From positions 1 through 18,749 of the forward strand of contig DCGC01000001.1 of the NCBI GenBank assembly GCA_002315165.1: a stretch of 18,749 nt of DNA, read 5' to 3'. Under the pieces are notes generated by a model. It searched no databases. It saw only the letters and a program-made list of their open reading frames with translations, and was not told the DNA's origin. Numbering within the stretch: the first letter of the stretch is position 1; every line of letters begins with the position of its first letter. This stretch comes from Candidatus Saccharibacteria bacterium UBA1788 (GTDB lineage Bacteria > Patescibacteriota > Saccharimonadia > Saccharimonadales > Saccharimonadaceae). Shown piece by piece: positions 1 to 7,747 of the stretch. The translations under genes and the position numbers were made by a program.

Positions 1-2570
1 TTATAGAAATTAAGCGGGCCGCTATAGATGATATCGACGAAGGAAGTTAGGTCGGAGGCGGTGAGGGCATAGTTATCGAGCCGTTTTTTAAGAAGAGATT
101 TTAGGTCGGGGTTAAGTTGAAGATAGGCGGAGATCCAACTAGATTTAAGGTCGGTATTTTTTCTTGCTTCTTCTAGGTTATCATAATGAAGAATAACTTT
201 TTGCGAGACGGTTGGAAGATAGGGGGAAATTACAGCTTTGTCGGAATCGACATATTCGGCCAGATAGTCGAGGCGATCTGGACTTTTGCCGGAGAAATCC
301 TTAATTGAGTTAGAAATAGTGAGCGAAGTTTTAGCGCGTGTAAGAGCTACGAATAAGAGGCGGAGACGTTCGCTGTCGGTAGTGCCGGTATGGCGAATTT
401 GGAGGAGGTTTTTAGGAAGAGAAAACATGTTATTATTTCCTTTCCCTTTTCCCCATGATATATTGTCGGTCGCAATGAGAAAGACATGTTCGAATTCGAG
501 ACCTTTGGATTTATGGGCAGTAAGGATTTGGATAGAATCAGAAGAATCTTGATAAGGGCTAGAATTGACGAGCGCGGCGTCGGCCTCTTTATAGTCATCT
601 AAAAAGACGATAAGGTCATCAAGCTTGGGATTTTGAGCCTTAGTATGGGACTTGATTTTTTCTTTGATAATGGAAAGGTTTTCGTAAAGCTCAAAAGTCG
701 AGTAGGCCGAAGCGTCTTGCGCGTAGAATTCAATAAAGGCTGAACGAAATTCTTTGCCGTTTTCTAAAACGACGGGGGCGGAGCCGGTTAGGTAATCTAG
801 AAAGAGTTCTAGCGGAGTGTCGAATGATTTAGCAACAAGAGATGCGAAAAAGTTGCCAAGTTCTGATAACTGTTCGTTTTGGGAGTCGATAAGATAGTCA
901 AGTGCGGACCGTTTATCGTTTCTAGCTGATTCGACGGCTTTGATTGCGGATAAAGGCGGGACTTTTAAGAACGGGAACGAGAGAATTTCGAGTAGGCGAT
1001 GGGACGGGGTTTTATTATTCGCAAGATCGGAAATAAAATGGGCCAACCTAAGCAATTCGGAGATTTGTTGGTTTTCTAATAGGTTATCTTTTTTCTCGTA
1101 GGAAACGTTGATGTTAGGGAAATTTTTGAGATAAGGAAGTAGAGGAGTAATGTATTTGTGTTTTGGAGTGATGATGGCGATGGATTTTTGGGGAACTCCA
1201 GAGCTAATTAAGTCGTTAATTCTCGAGGCAACCCAATAATATTCAGATTCGGAAGTTAGAAATTCGTGACGGGAAATGTTGGAAGTTTGGGGAGCGATAA
1301 AGATTTTTTTCATGGCGCGAAGGATTTTTTGGACACCATGTTTTTTTGCGAAGCTGTCAGGAATTTGGTCGGCAACGTGACGAGAAAAGTCGAGAATTTC
1401 CGAAGTTGAACGGTAGTTGTCGGTTAGGTTGATAACGTGGGCGGAATAGTAGTTTTTGAATTCGGATAAGTTCGAAGCATTGGCTCCTTGAAATTCAAAA
1501 ATAGCTTGGTCGTCGTCTCCGACCGCCATGACGTCTGGGTTATCGGAGGCTTTTGTGATTAATTTGATGATTTCGAACTGAGACGGGTTAGTGTCTTGGA
1601 ACTCATCGAGGAGGATATATTGATATTTTTCGGACAAAGTTAGACGAAATCCGTCGTCGTTTTTAAGGGCGACAATGGCTTCTTCTATCATGTCGGAAAA
1701 GTCAAAAAGGCCGTTTGCTTTAAGATATGAATTATATTTATCCATGATTTCGGCAAAAGAAGCAAGTTTTTTATTGGCGATGCGATCGCTGAGGCGATAA
1801 TTCCCTGCTGAATCTTTTTCGAAATATTTGTCTTTCCAGGCGGAAAGTGGTTTGAGCTTTTGTTCGGTTTCGGCGGTAGTGATAGCTTCGGCTAAATCAA
1901 GAGCAAGAGTTTTGGTGAGATGATCTATGTTTTTAAGAATTGGAGTATCGGCTGATATTTTGGAAAGATATTGCGCAATTGGAAGGTAGACTGTTTCGAT
2001 AGCTAGATTGTATTTCATGCGAGGAACGAGGTTCGCAAAAAAGCTAGAAATTGCGGAGGAGAGTTCCGCGCTCTCTTCGATATTAACAGAGGCGATTGTT
2101 CTAATGTCGTCTGGAGTGAGACGAGCATCTTTGGCGGATTTTATGGTATCGCTAATGTCGTTGACGTTGGCGGTTTTGAGGATATCTAAAGCTGACAAAT
2201 CGTTAAGAATGGATTTGATGATTTTAAATTGAGTGACTTCGTCGATAGGCGAGTCGAGAACGCGATCAAAAGTTTCGGCGTAATTTTTATAGCTAGCTAA
2301 GATATCTGCACCGAAGGCGTGGTAGGTGTGGATATTGACTCTGCGAGCGTCTTTGCCGACTACTGACGTTAGGCGTTCGCGCATATTTGAGGCGCCGTTT
2401 TCGGTAAAAGTAATACAGAGAATGTTTTCAGGGTTGGTGTCGGTATTTTTTAAAATATATTCGACACGGCTAGAAAGAAGTTGAGTTTTGCCTGTGCCTG
2501 GTCCAGCCAAAACCAGCAAAGGACCGTCAAGATATTCTACAGCGGCTTTTTGGGCTTCATTGAGTTGCAT
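1..2570 (-). CDS. UvrD/Rep-family superfamily I DNA helicase, probably fused to a PD-(D/E)XK nuclease (3' end outside window)
   Basis: ATP-dependent 3'-5' DNA helicase of the UvrD/Rep/PcrA group, expected in DNA repair or recombination. I translated the frame from the ATG at 2570 to the window edge and found 856 codons with no stop; the gene runs past base 1. Helicase motifs in order: Walker A APGTGKT-type loop at residues 22-29 (AGPGTGKT), Walker B LLDEFQDT at 320-327, motif III VGDDDQAI at 350-357, NYRS at 385-388, motif V TAHKSKGLEF at 684-693, and motif VI VALTRAK at 741-747. After residue 830 the sequence reads LTASDLTSFVD then GPLNFY, which resembles the opening of RecB/AddB-type nuclease domains, so a C-terminal nuclease probably follows outside the window. 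There is no Shine-Dalgarno site; a poor -10 (TACAAT, 2577-2582) sits 6 bases before the ATG. It lies 14 bases after gpsA. Helicase assignment is firm; the nuclease is inferred. Confidence 0.9.
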   Translation of the reverse strand, partial: MQLNEAQKAAVEYLDGPLLVLAGPGTGKTQLLSSRVEYILKNTDTNPENILCITFTENGASNMRERLTSVVGKDARRVNIHTYHAFGADILASYKNYAETFDRVLDSPIDEVTQFKIIKSILNDLSALDILKTANVNDISDTIKSAKDARLTPDDIRTIASVNIEESAELSSAISSFFANLVPRMKYNLAIETVYLPIAQYLSKISADTPILKNIDHLTKTLALDLAEAITTAETEQKLKPLSAWKDKYFEKDSAGNYRLSDRIANKKLASFAEIMDKYNSYLKANGLFDFSDMIEEAIVALKNDDGFRLTLSEKYQYILLDEFQDTNPSQFEIIKLITKASDNPDVMAVGDDDQAIFEFQGANASNLSEFKNYYSAHVINLTDNYRSTSEILDFSRHVADQIPDSFAKKHGVQKILRAMKKIFIAPQTSNISRHEFLTSESEYYWVASRINDLISSGVPQKSIAIITPKHKYITPLLPYLKNFPNINVSYEKKDNLLENQQISELLRLAHFISDLANNKTPSHRLLEILSFPFLKVPPLSAIKAVESARNDKRSALDYLIDSQNEQLSELGNFFASLVAKSFDTPLELFLDYLTGSAPVVLENGKEFRSAFIEFYAQDASAYSTFELYENLSIIKEKIKSHTKAQNPKLDDLIVFLDDYKEADAALVNSSPYQDSSDSIQILTAHKSKGLEFEHVFLIATDNISWGKGKGNNNMFSLPKNLLQIRHTGTTDSERLRLLFVALTRAKTSLTISNSIKDFSGKSPDRLDYLAEYVDSDKAVISPYLPTVSQKVILHYDNLEEARKNTDLKSSWISAYLQLNPDLKSLLKKRLDNYALTASDLTSFVDIIYSGPLNFY

Positions 2571-2584
2571 AATTATATTGTATA

Positions 2585-3379
2585 TTAAATGTTGTGGATT
2601 TTCGCAATAATGCTATTCAAAATTGGAGTGTTGTCGGGAATAATGAAGGTAGGGACGCTAGGTAGACTAAAAATAGCATTGACGCCTTCGGTGGTGCGAT
2701 GTGGTTTTGCATTGGGGTCTTTTGAAAGAGCTTGACCGAAAGCGTAGTTTCTTGAAGCTGATGAAGCGCAAGTCATTGTGAGATCGGCTAGGCCGCAAGC
2801 GTGGTCGGCAGTGGTAGGGTTACAGCCGTTAGCTTCGAGGATGAGCTTCATTTCGTTGTGGGCTTGGCTAACGAAAGTGAGGAAAGATTCTTTGGTTGGA
2901 GAGAGGTTGCGATAGCCGGATTCGATAGCGTAGATGTTTTTCAATGTGCCGCAAAGAAGAATGCCTAAATTATCGGCGACAAGTTCTAGTTTTAGCCAAG
3001 AAGTAGAGAAAAGTTTAATTGGGAGCTCGGAAGATGCGCTGAGGATGGTTGGATGATGAGCTTCTAGGTCGGAAGAAAAAGTAGGACCGCCGATAATGGA
3101 AAAATCTTTGAAGTGGCGGAACGGGTCAAGCGAAAGAAAACCTTTTGAGGCACAAATAAGTGGTAAATCGTGGGTGAAGCTCGGAAGTGATGAAAGTAAA
3201 TCTTCAGCGACTACTGATGGCGCCACCATGATGAGAACTTCAGGATTTTCGAGGGCTTTGTCGAGTAAGATGCCTGGAAATTTTCGAGGGTCATAATAAG
3301 TGATTTGGTGGTTATTTTCTTTGAGAACGTGACCTAGAGCGTTTCCGTAAGAACCAGCACCAAAAATAGTAATTCGCAT
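2585..3379 (-). CDS. gpsA: NAD(P)H-dependent glycerol-3-phosphate dehydrogenase, short form
   Basis: Reduces dihydroxyacetone phosphate to sn-glycerol-3-phosphate, the backbone precursor for phospholipids, in the cytoplasm. The protein has an N-terminal Rossmann fold with GAGSYG at residues 7-12, the segment GGPTF at 97-101 matching the family's GPSFA, the catalytic lysine in GTLKNIYAI (K147), and the substrate-binding block LADLTMTC followed by SRNYAFG (197-215), where S209, R210 and N211 match the family. At 264 residues it is about 60-70 shorter than typical GpsA (about 330), mostly from compaction after the nucleotide-binding domain. The family's usual GDL appears as ADL. It starts 9 bases after iscU stops. 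There is no Shine-Dalgarno site, and a TATAAT overlaps the iscU stop 8 bases upstream of the ATG. Family assignment is good; activity of the short form is inferred. Confidence 0.85.
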   Translation of the reverse strand: MRITIFGAGSYGNALGHVLKENNHQITYYDPRKFPGILLDKALENPEVLIMVAPSVVAEDLLSSLPSFTHDLPLICASKGFLSLDPFRHFKDFSIIGGPTFSSDLEAHHPTILSASSELPIKLFSTSWLKLELVADNLGILLCGTLKNIYAIESGYRNLSPTKESFLTFVSQAHNEMKLILEANGCNPTTADHACGLADLTMTCASSASRNYAFGQALSKDPNAKPHRTTEGVNAIFSLPSVPTFIIPDNTPILNSIIAKIHNI

Positions 3380-3387
3380 ATGCTTTT

Positions 3388-3393
3388 ATTATA
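3388..3393 (-). promoter_or_regulatory. Candidate -10 box for gpsA
   Basis: TATAAT on the minus strand, overlapping the TAA stop of iscU and ending 8 bases before the gpsA ATG. A normal start point 7 bases downstream would leave a leader of about 1-2 bases. There is no TGn extension or clear -35, and TTATAA at a stop codon in AT-rich DNA can give this hexamer by chance, so this is weaker than the iscS or tig cases. Confidence 0.4.
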
Positions 3394-3814
3394 AATTATT
3401 TTGGGAATTTTGGCGATAGTTGTCTATGGCGTTTTTGAGGGCTTCGTGACCCAAGACTGAGCAATGGAACTTTTGAGCTGGAAGCCCACCAAGATAATCG
3501 GCGATTTCTTGGGCGCTGATTTTGAGTGCTTCGTTTAAGGTTCTGCCTTTAGCAAGTTCGGAAAGGGCTGAGGTGGAAGCAATGGCGCTGGCGCAGCCAT
3601 AAGTTTTCCATTTTACGTCAAGAATAGTGTCGGTTTTTTTATCGATTTTCAGCATCATGCACATTTGGTCCCCACAAATTGGGTTGCCAACTATTCCTTT
3701 GGCGTCGTATTTGTATTTTGACTCGTCACCCATGAGGAAATTTTTAGGATTAAGAAAATGTTCTTTAACTTCGTCTGAGTAGACCCAGCTGTTTTGGCAA
3801 GAATTATCGGTCAT
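3389..3814 (-). CDS. iscU: Iron-sulfur cluster scaffold protein IscU
   Basis: Scaffold on which Fe-S clusters are assembled from sulfur supplied by IscS. The 141-residue protein has the three conserved cysteines: C47 in GNPICGD with D49, C74 in YGCASAIAS, and C118 in KFHCSVLG preceded by H117. The spacing from second to third cysteine is 44 residues, matching IscU rather than SufU, which has an insert of about 20 residues there. It starts 1 base after the iscS stop, and its Shine-Dalgarno AAGGAGA lies inside the last iscS codons, so the two are almost certainly co-transcribed and translationally coupled. No IscR, IscA, HscA/HscB or ferredoxin genes adjoin it. The N-terminal extension of about 10 residues contains an extra cysteine (C6). 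Confidence 0.93.
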   Translation of the reverse strand: MTDNSCQNSWVYSDEVKEHFLNPKNFLMGDESKYKYDAKGIVGNPICGDQMCMMLKIDKKTDTILDVKWKTYGCASAIASTSALSELAKGRTLNEALKISAQEIADYLGGLPAQKFHCSVLGHEALKNAIDNYRQNSQNNL

Positions 3815-3815
3815 A

Positions 3816-4937
3816 TTATTTCTCCTTAATTTTTATGGTGCTAATAGATTGTAAGTTGGCGACTATTTCTGGCAGAACGTCGATGACGGCTAAGATGTCG
3901 GATTCGGTAGTATCTAGCCCAAGTGAAAAGCGAATAGAACTATGAGCCACTTCAGCATCATTGGTGGTAGCCATAAGGACATGGGAAGGTTTAGCGTCGC
4001 CAGACGCGCAGGCTGAGCCGGTTGAAACGCAAATGTTTTTCTTTAGATCTAGATAGAGTTGAATTGATTCCCCTTCGGCGGCTTGGAAAGAGGCGTTGAG
4101 AATATTAGGGAGGCTATGTTCAAGGGGGGTATTAAGGCTAGAATGAGGAATATTGTCTAGTATTAATGCGGCAAGTTGATTGCGCAAAGGCAGAATTTGT
4201 TTTTTGTAGAGCTTTGGGGCGTTTTGGTCGATGGCGTATTGGGCAGCAACGCCTAAACCGATAATTGCGGCGGTATTATAGGTCCCGGCGCGTAGTTTAT
4301 GTTCTTGGTGGCCGCCTAAAATAAGTGGGGTAAGTGGCGCGCCTTGCTTAACATAAAGCACGCCAATTCCGGTTGGACCGCCAATTTTATGTGCGGAAAA
4401 AGTTGCGTAATCGAGGTTGAGTTTTTTGACGTCAATTGGGAGTTTGCCGACAGCTTGAGTCAAGTCGGAGTGATAAAAAGTAGAGCGTTTGAGACTGACG
4501 ATTTTTTCGACTGGTTCGATTGTTCCTAATTCATTATTGGCCAGCATGATTGAGCAGAGGTCGGTTTTTGGGAGGTTTTGAAGGGAAACGATACCAGAAT
4601 TGTCGACGGGGATTTCGACGAAAGTTTTGGCATATTTTTTGGCTGGCTCAATAATGGATGGATGCTCAATAGCGGAAAAGGCGATGGTTTTATTTCTAAA
4701 AGTATTTATAACGGTATTATTTGATTCTGAACCACCAGACGTGAAAATAATTTCTTTTGGGTCGGCATTGATAAGTTTCGCAACTCGTGCGCGAGCTAAT
4801 TCGATTTGTTCTTTGGCTAGATGACCTTGGGTATGTAATGCGGAAGCATTCCCGAAATATTTATCTAGGGCTTCTAGCATGGCGGTTTTGACGCAGGGCA
4901 AAATAGGTGAAGTGGCGGAATGGTCTAGATAAATCAT
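3816..4937 (-). CDS. iscS: Cysteine desulfurase, IscS/NifS family
   Basis: PLP-dependent enzyme that removes sulfur from L-cysteine as an enzyme-bound persulfide and passes it to IscU (and possibly to tRNA thiolation). The 373-residue protein starts directly with IYLDHSATSP, the conserved family N-terminus, which fixes the start. H92 (AIEHPS) stacks on PLP, D158 (HSDLTQ) contacts the pyridine ring, K184 in FSAHKIGG is the Schiff-base lysine, and C310 in TGSACASGD is the persulfide cysteine. The ATG has no Shine-Dalgarno site; an extended -10 sits 6 bases upstream, suggesting a leaderless transcript, though read-through from the upstream LOG gene (20-base gap) is also possible. Forms a two-gene unit with iscU. 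Confidence 0.94.
   Translation of the reverse strand: MIYLDHSATSPILPCVKTAMLEALDKYFGNASALHTQGHLAKEQIELARARVAKLINADPKEIIFTSGGSESNNTVINTFRNKTIAFSAIEHPSIIEPAKKYAKTFVEIPVDNSGIVSLQNLPKTDLCSIMLANNELGTIEPVEKIVSLKRSTFYHSDLTQAVGKLPIDVKKLNLDYATFSAHKIGGPTGIGVLYVKQGAPLTPLILGGHQEHKLRAGTYNTAAIIGLGVAAQYAIDQNAPKLYKKQILPLRNQLAALILDNIPHSSLNTPLEHSLPNILNASFQAAEGESIQLYLDLKKNICVSTGSACASGDAKPSHVLMATTNDAEVAHSSIRFSLGLDTTESDILAVIDVLPEIVANLQSISTIKIKEK
3819..3827 (-). promoter_or_regulatory. iscU ribosome binding site inside the end of iscS
   Basis: The minus strand reads AAGGAGA just before the iscS stop and 6-7 bases upstream of the iscU ATG (3814). The site is within the iscS Lys-Glu-Lys C-terminal codons, so ribosomes finishing iscS are placed to start iscU. 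Confidence 0.75.
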
Positions 4938-4943
4938 GCAGAT

Positions 4944-4952
4944 ATTATAGCA
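4944..4952 (-). promoter_or_regulatory. Extended -10 promoter of iscS-iscU (leaderless type)
   Basis: The minus strand reads TGCTATAAT, a perfect extended -10, ending 6 bases before the iscS ATG. The expected start point falls on or next to the A of the ATG. No good TTGACA is seen at 16-18 bases; the extended -10 could compensate. It lies in the 20-base gap after the LOG-family gene. Confidence 0.65.
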
Positions 4953-4957
4953 TGTAA

Positions 4958-5662
4958 TCAGTGGAGTGCGTCATAAGAGTTGGTTCCGACGAGCGGGTGG
5001 CCAATCTTATTAGCGGCTTTTACTACGTCCATAACGTCGTCGGTGATTTTGTAGATTTTTTGGTCTTTTAGACCAATAAGGCTTTTGGGGAGAAGCTGCT
5101 TAGTAAAAAACTTGTCGAGATTTTTCCAGTATGACTTGCCAACTAGGAAAATAGGCATTCTAGGCATTTTATTGGTTTGCATTAGGGTGAGAATTTCTAG
5201 AAATTCGTCTAAAGTGCCAAAACCGCCTGGAAAAAAGACAAAAACTTTGCTAGCCATTGTGAGCATGACTTTGCGGGCAAAGAAATATTCAAAAGATAGA
5301 GTGTCCGTAAGATAGGGGTTTGGGTGTTGTTCGCGCGGAAGAATAATATTAAGACCAATAGAACGTCCGCCATATTCGAAAGCCCCACGGTTGGCTGCCT
5401 CCATGATGCCTGGCCCGCCGCCGGTGGTAACTGCATGGCCGGTTTTGGCTAGTTCTTGGCCGAGTTTGCGAGAGAGATTATAGTATTTAGTGTCTTCCTT
5501 TGAGCGAGCTGAGCCAAAGACTGTTACGCCTTGAGGATAGGTGCGAAGGGTTTTGAGTCCATGAATTAAATCGAAAGCGTAGTGTTTTGCGCGATCGAGG
5601 TCGTTTTCATTGAGATCTTCGATAAGTTCGATTTCTTCTTTGATTTCTTTTTGGTTAGGCAT
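4958..5662 (-). CDS. LOG-family nucleotide phosphoribohydrolase (TIGR00730 / lysine decarboxylase-like fold)
   Basis: LOG proteins cleave nucleoside 5'-monophosphates (classically cytokinin riboside monophosphates, in bacteria also AMP) into base and ribose 5-phosphate. The 234-residue protein carries both family signatures: GGGPGIMEAANRGA at 81-94 and FFPGGFGTLDEFLE at 143-156, with R130-K131 between them in the conserved ARKVM segment. The N-terminal 30 residues are acidic and helical and not part of the core fold. It starts 9 bases after pfkB with AAAGGT at a good spacing, and ends the gap-rpiB-rpe-pfkB-LOG operon. Its product ribose 5-phosphate is the substrate of RpiB in the same operon, which supports a role in recycling nucleotides. 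True substrate unknown; older databases may call it a putative lysine decarboxylase. Confidence 0.88.
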   Translation of the reverse strand: MPNQKEIKEEIELIEDLNENDLDRAKHYAFDLIHGLKTLRTYPQGVTVFGSARSKEDTKYYNLSRKLGQELAKTGHAVTTGGGPGIMEAANRGAFEYGGRSIGLNIILPREQHPNPYLTDTLSFEYFFARKVMLTMASKVFVFFPGGFGTLDEFLEILTLMQTNKMPRMPIFLVGKSYWKNLDKFFTKQLLPKSLIGLKDQKIYKITDDVMDVVKAANKIGHPLVGTNSYDALH

Positions 5663-5671
5663 AAGACCTTT

Positions 5672-6634
5672 CTATAAAAGTTGAATTGGCATTTGGTGAA
5701 GTTTTTCTTTGCCGGTTAGAGCGCCACGGTTGGCGCCGAGTTTAGTGACGACAGATGTTGAATTTGCAGAAGCAAAGATTAAAGAGTCTTTAAAAGATTT
5801 ACCAGAGGCGAGGCTGGCTAAAAATCCTGAGCCAAAAGCATCGCCTGCGCCAGTAGTATCTTTAACTTTGGTATCTTCGTAAATGCCAAAACGATAGGTC
5901 TCAGAGCCATTAGTCGCGATGCCGCCAGTTGATGAATCGGTGATAATGACGGTTTTAACGTAATTGGAAAGGCGATAGATTAGTTCGGAAAGAGTTTCGC
6001 CGGTGACGATTTTGGACGCTTCGGATTTGTTGACTAAGAGAACGTCGGTTTCGCTAAGCAGACCGATGAGCTGTTTGGAATTTTGAAGTTCTAGGACTCC
6101 TGGATTAAACATGACTTTCGTGCCGATTGAATGGGCTTTTTCAAAAAAGTCCATTAAGGTGTTCATGTTGCCGCCTAAAGTTGTGGCGTAGAGCCAATCT
6201 GGATTGATTAAGCTAAGGTCGTCTGCTTTGAAGTTGTCGGTTTTGGAAGAAGCCCCACGATGGGTAAGGATGGTGCGTTCTCCACTTTTGACGTCGAGAA
6301 GGATTGCTGAGCAGCCGGTGTTTTTTCTCGGAACAAAGTTAATAAAGCTAGTATCTATGCCTTCTTCGTCTAGGCGGGAAACAATTGCTTCGCCGGCTGA
6401 ATCATGGGCGATGTTGCTAAAAGTAATAGTTTCGTGTCCATGGCGTGCAAAAGTGACAGCGGAATTGACGCCGCCGCCACCAATTTCATAAGATATATTA
6501 TCTATGTCTACTTTCGAACCGATAATGAGTTGTCCGAAGATTGACTGATTGCCGATTTCGGTGGAAACAAAATCGTCACGATCGATAAAATAAATATCTT
6601 GAAGGGCTCCCCCTATGGTAACAATGCGGGCCAT
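5672..6634 (-). CDS. PfkB-family carbohydrate/nucleoside kinase (ribokinase-like)
   Basis: ATP-dependent kinase of the ribokinase/PfkB fold, phosphorylating a sugar or nucleoside. The 320-residue protein has the glycine-rich first signature IGGGGVNSAVTFARHG (51-66), NKSEA at 202-206 (the N-x-x-E motif that helps bind Mg/phosphate), and the second signature DTTGAGDAFGSGF (259-271) with catalytic base D265 and the anion hole formed by GAGD. The substrate cannot be read from sequence; ribose, a nucleoside or fructose 6-phosphate are all possible. Its ATG overlaps the rpe stop (TAATG), so it is translationally coupled to a pentose-phosphate epimerase, making ribose or a ribonucleoside the most attractive substrate. 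Family certain, specificity inferred. Confidence 0.88.
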   Translation of the reverse strand: MARIVTIGGALQDIYFIDRDDFVSTEIGNQSIFGQLIIGSKVDIDNISYEIGGGGVNSAVTFARHGHETITFSNIAHDSAGEAIVSRLDEEGIDTSFINFVPRKNTGCSAILLDVKSGERTILTHRGASSKTDNFKADDLSLINPDWLYATTLGGNMNTLMDFFEKAHSIGTKVMFNPGVLELQNSKQLIGLLSETDVLLVNKSEASKIVTGETLSELIYRLSNYVKTVIITDSSTGGIATNGSETYRFGIYEDTKVKDTTGAGDAFGSGFLASLASGKSFKDSLIFASANSTSVVTKLGANRGALTGKEKLHQMPIQLL

Positions 6635-7287
6635 TAAATTAATACTCCGTTTTTGTTGATTTCTGCGTCTAGGGTTTTATATGTTTCTGATGGGTTTTGG
6701 GAGCGGCTAAGTGTGCTGCCAACATTTATGATATCGATTCCGTTATGAGCGATAGCGCGAATATTTTCGAGATTTGCTCCACCATCCCAGCCAATTTCAG
6801 CATTAGGGTTAATTTCGCGAATAAGAGAAACTTTTTCTAGTTGCATCATATCGGCTTTGCTGCCTTGTTTGCCGATTTGGCCGGCAAAAATTAGGACATG
6901 ATCGGCAGCTTCGATGTATGATTTTATTTTACCTGGGAAGGTAGTTTTTAAAATAGCGACACCGGTTTTAATGTTTGCGGCTTTGAGTTTTTCGAAAATA
7001 GGTAGGAGATTTTCACTACATTCTGCGTGAAAAATACAAAGAGAAGGATGAAGTTCTAGAATGCGGTCGAGATGTTCGGAAGGGTTTTGGACCATCATAT
7101 GAAGGTCGTAAGTAATAGCATCTGGATTAACGAGCTCGATTTCCGTTTCGCTGACGGTTGGGATTGGCACGAATTTGCCGTCACAGATGTCGATTTGGAT
7201 GCGTTGCGCAAATGTAGAATAGACCGTTGCGAATTGACGGAAAAAAGTGATGTTATTGGTTAGGATAGTCGGAGCGATGGTGCTCAT
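6634..7287 (-). CDS. rpe: Ribulose-phosphate 3-epimerase-like TIM-barrel protein
   Basis: Likely interconverts ribulose 5-phosphate and xylulose 5-phosphate. The 217-residue protein aligns by eye along the whole Rpe family: IAPTIL at 4-9 (normally IAPSIL), QIDICDGKFVP at 31-41 (normally HxDVMDGxFVP), DLHMMVQNP at 61-69, FHAE at 86-89 and WDGG at 167-170. Metal/acid-base residues D33, H63 and D168 are kept, but the first metal ligand, usually His, is Q31, and the phosphate-side loop normally reading MTVNPGFGGQ is IFAGQIGKQGS (133-143). It overlaps the upstream rpiB by 4 bases (ATGA) and the downstream pfkB by 1, with GAGG 8 bases before its ATG. Fold and family are convincing; catalytic competence and exact substrate are open. 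Confidence 0.8.
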   Translation of the reverse strand: MSTIAPTILTNNITFFRQFATVYSTFAQRIQIDICDGKFVPIPTVSETEIELVNPDAITYDLHMMVQNPSEHLDRILELHPSLCIFHAECSENLLPIFEKLKAANIKTGVAILKTTFPGKIKSYIEAADHVLIFAGQIGKQGSKADMMQLEKVSLIREINPNAEIGWDGGANLENIRAIAHNGIDIINVGSTLSRSQNPSETYKTLDAEINKNGVLI

Positions 7288-7745
7288 TCTTGAACCTCGT
7301 CAAGGCGATTATTGCGGCGAAGATATTTTTCGTCGCTTAGTGGAGTAGTAGATAGGAAGGTTTTAATACATTTAACGGTGGTAGGAAAATCGATAAAGTC
7401 GGCCGGAATGCAAATAATATTGGCATTGTTGTGTAATCTAGCGAGTTCGGCGAGCTTTTCATTATAGCAAGCAACGGCACGGATTCCTCGAAAGCGATTA
7501 GCTTGGATATTAACTCCGATGGCGGAGCCGCAGAGCAAGATGCCAAAGCTTTCTGGGTTAGAAAGGACATTTTTAGCAACGGCGATGGCGCCGTCATTAT
7601 AGTCGTCGTTTTGATCTAGAGAATCTGGGCCTAAATCGACAAGCTCATAGCTATTGTTGGGGTTTAAGGCTGGGACTAGGCCGGAGAGAATTTCCATTTT
7701 TCTCTCAAAACCGCGGTGGTCGGATGCGATAAAAATTTTGGTCAT
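7284..7745 (-). CDS. rpiB: Ribose 5-phosphate isomerase B (RpiB/LacAB family)
   Basis: Interconverts ribose 5-phosphate and ribulose 5-phosphate. The 153-residue protein, normal for RpiB, shows ASDHRGFERK (7-16) with D9/H10 for substrate binding and ring opening, DDYNDGA (47-53) matching DYPDFA, ILLCGSAIGVNI (69-80) with C72 in the catalytic-base position used by E. coli-type RpiB, ANRFRGIRA (82-90) and LHNNANI (104-110). The anion-hole segment normally reads CGTGIG; here it is CGSAIG. It begins 2 bases after the GAPDH stop and overlaps rpe by 4 bases, so gap, rpiB and rpe form one transcript. Confidence 0.92.
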   Translation of the reverse strand: MTKIFIASDHRGFERKMEILSGLVPALNPNNSYELVDLGPDSLDQNDDYNDGAIAVAKNVLSNPESFGILLCGSAIGVNIQANRFRGIRAVACYNEKLAELARLHNNANIICIPADFIDFPTTVKCIKTFLSTTPLSDEKYLRRNNRLDEVQE

Positions 7746-7747
7746 AA

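Noticed and set aside
347..2232. Short open frames on both strands within the helicase gene, which might suggest a broken or decayed gene
   Set aside because: Codon-by-codon reading of the minus strand from 2570 to base 1 shows one uninterrupted frame with all helicase motifs in order; it merely runs off the window.
2571..2582. TATAAT one base before the helicase ATG as a promoter
   Set aside because: Too close to the start codon to act for that ATG; the alternative TACAAT at 6 bases is weak, so no promoter was listed.
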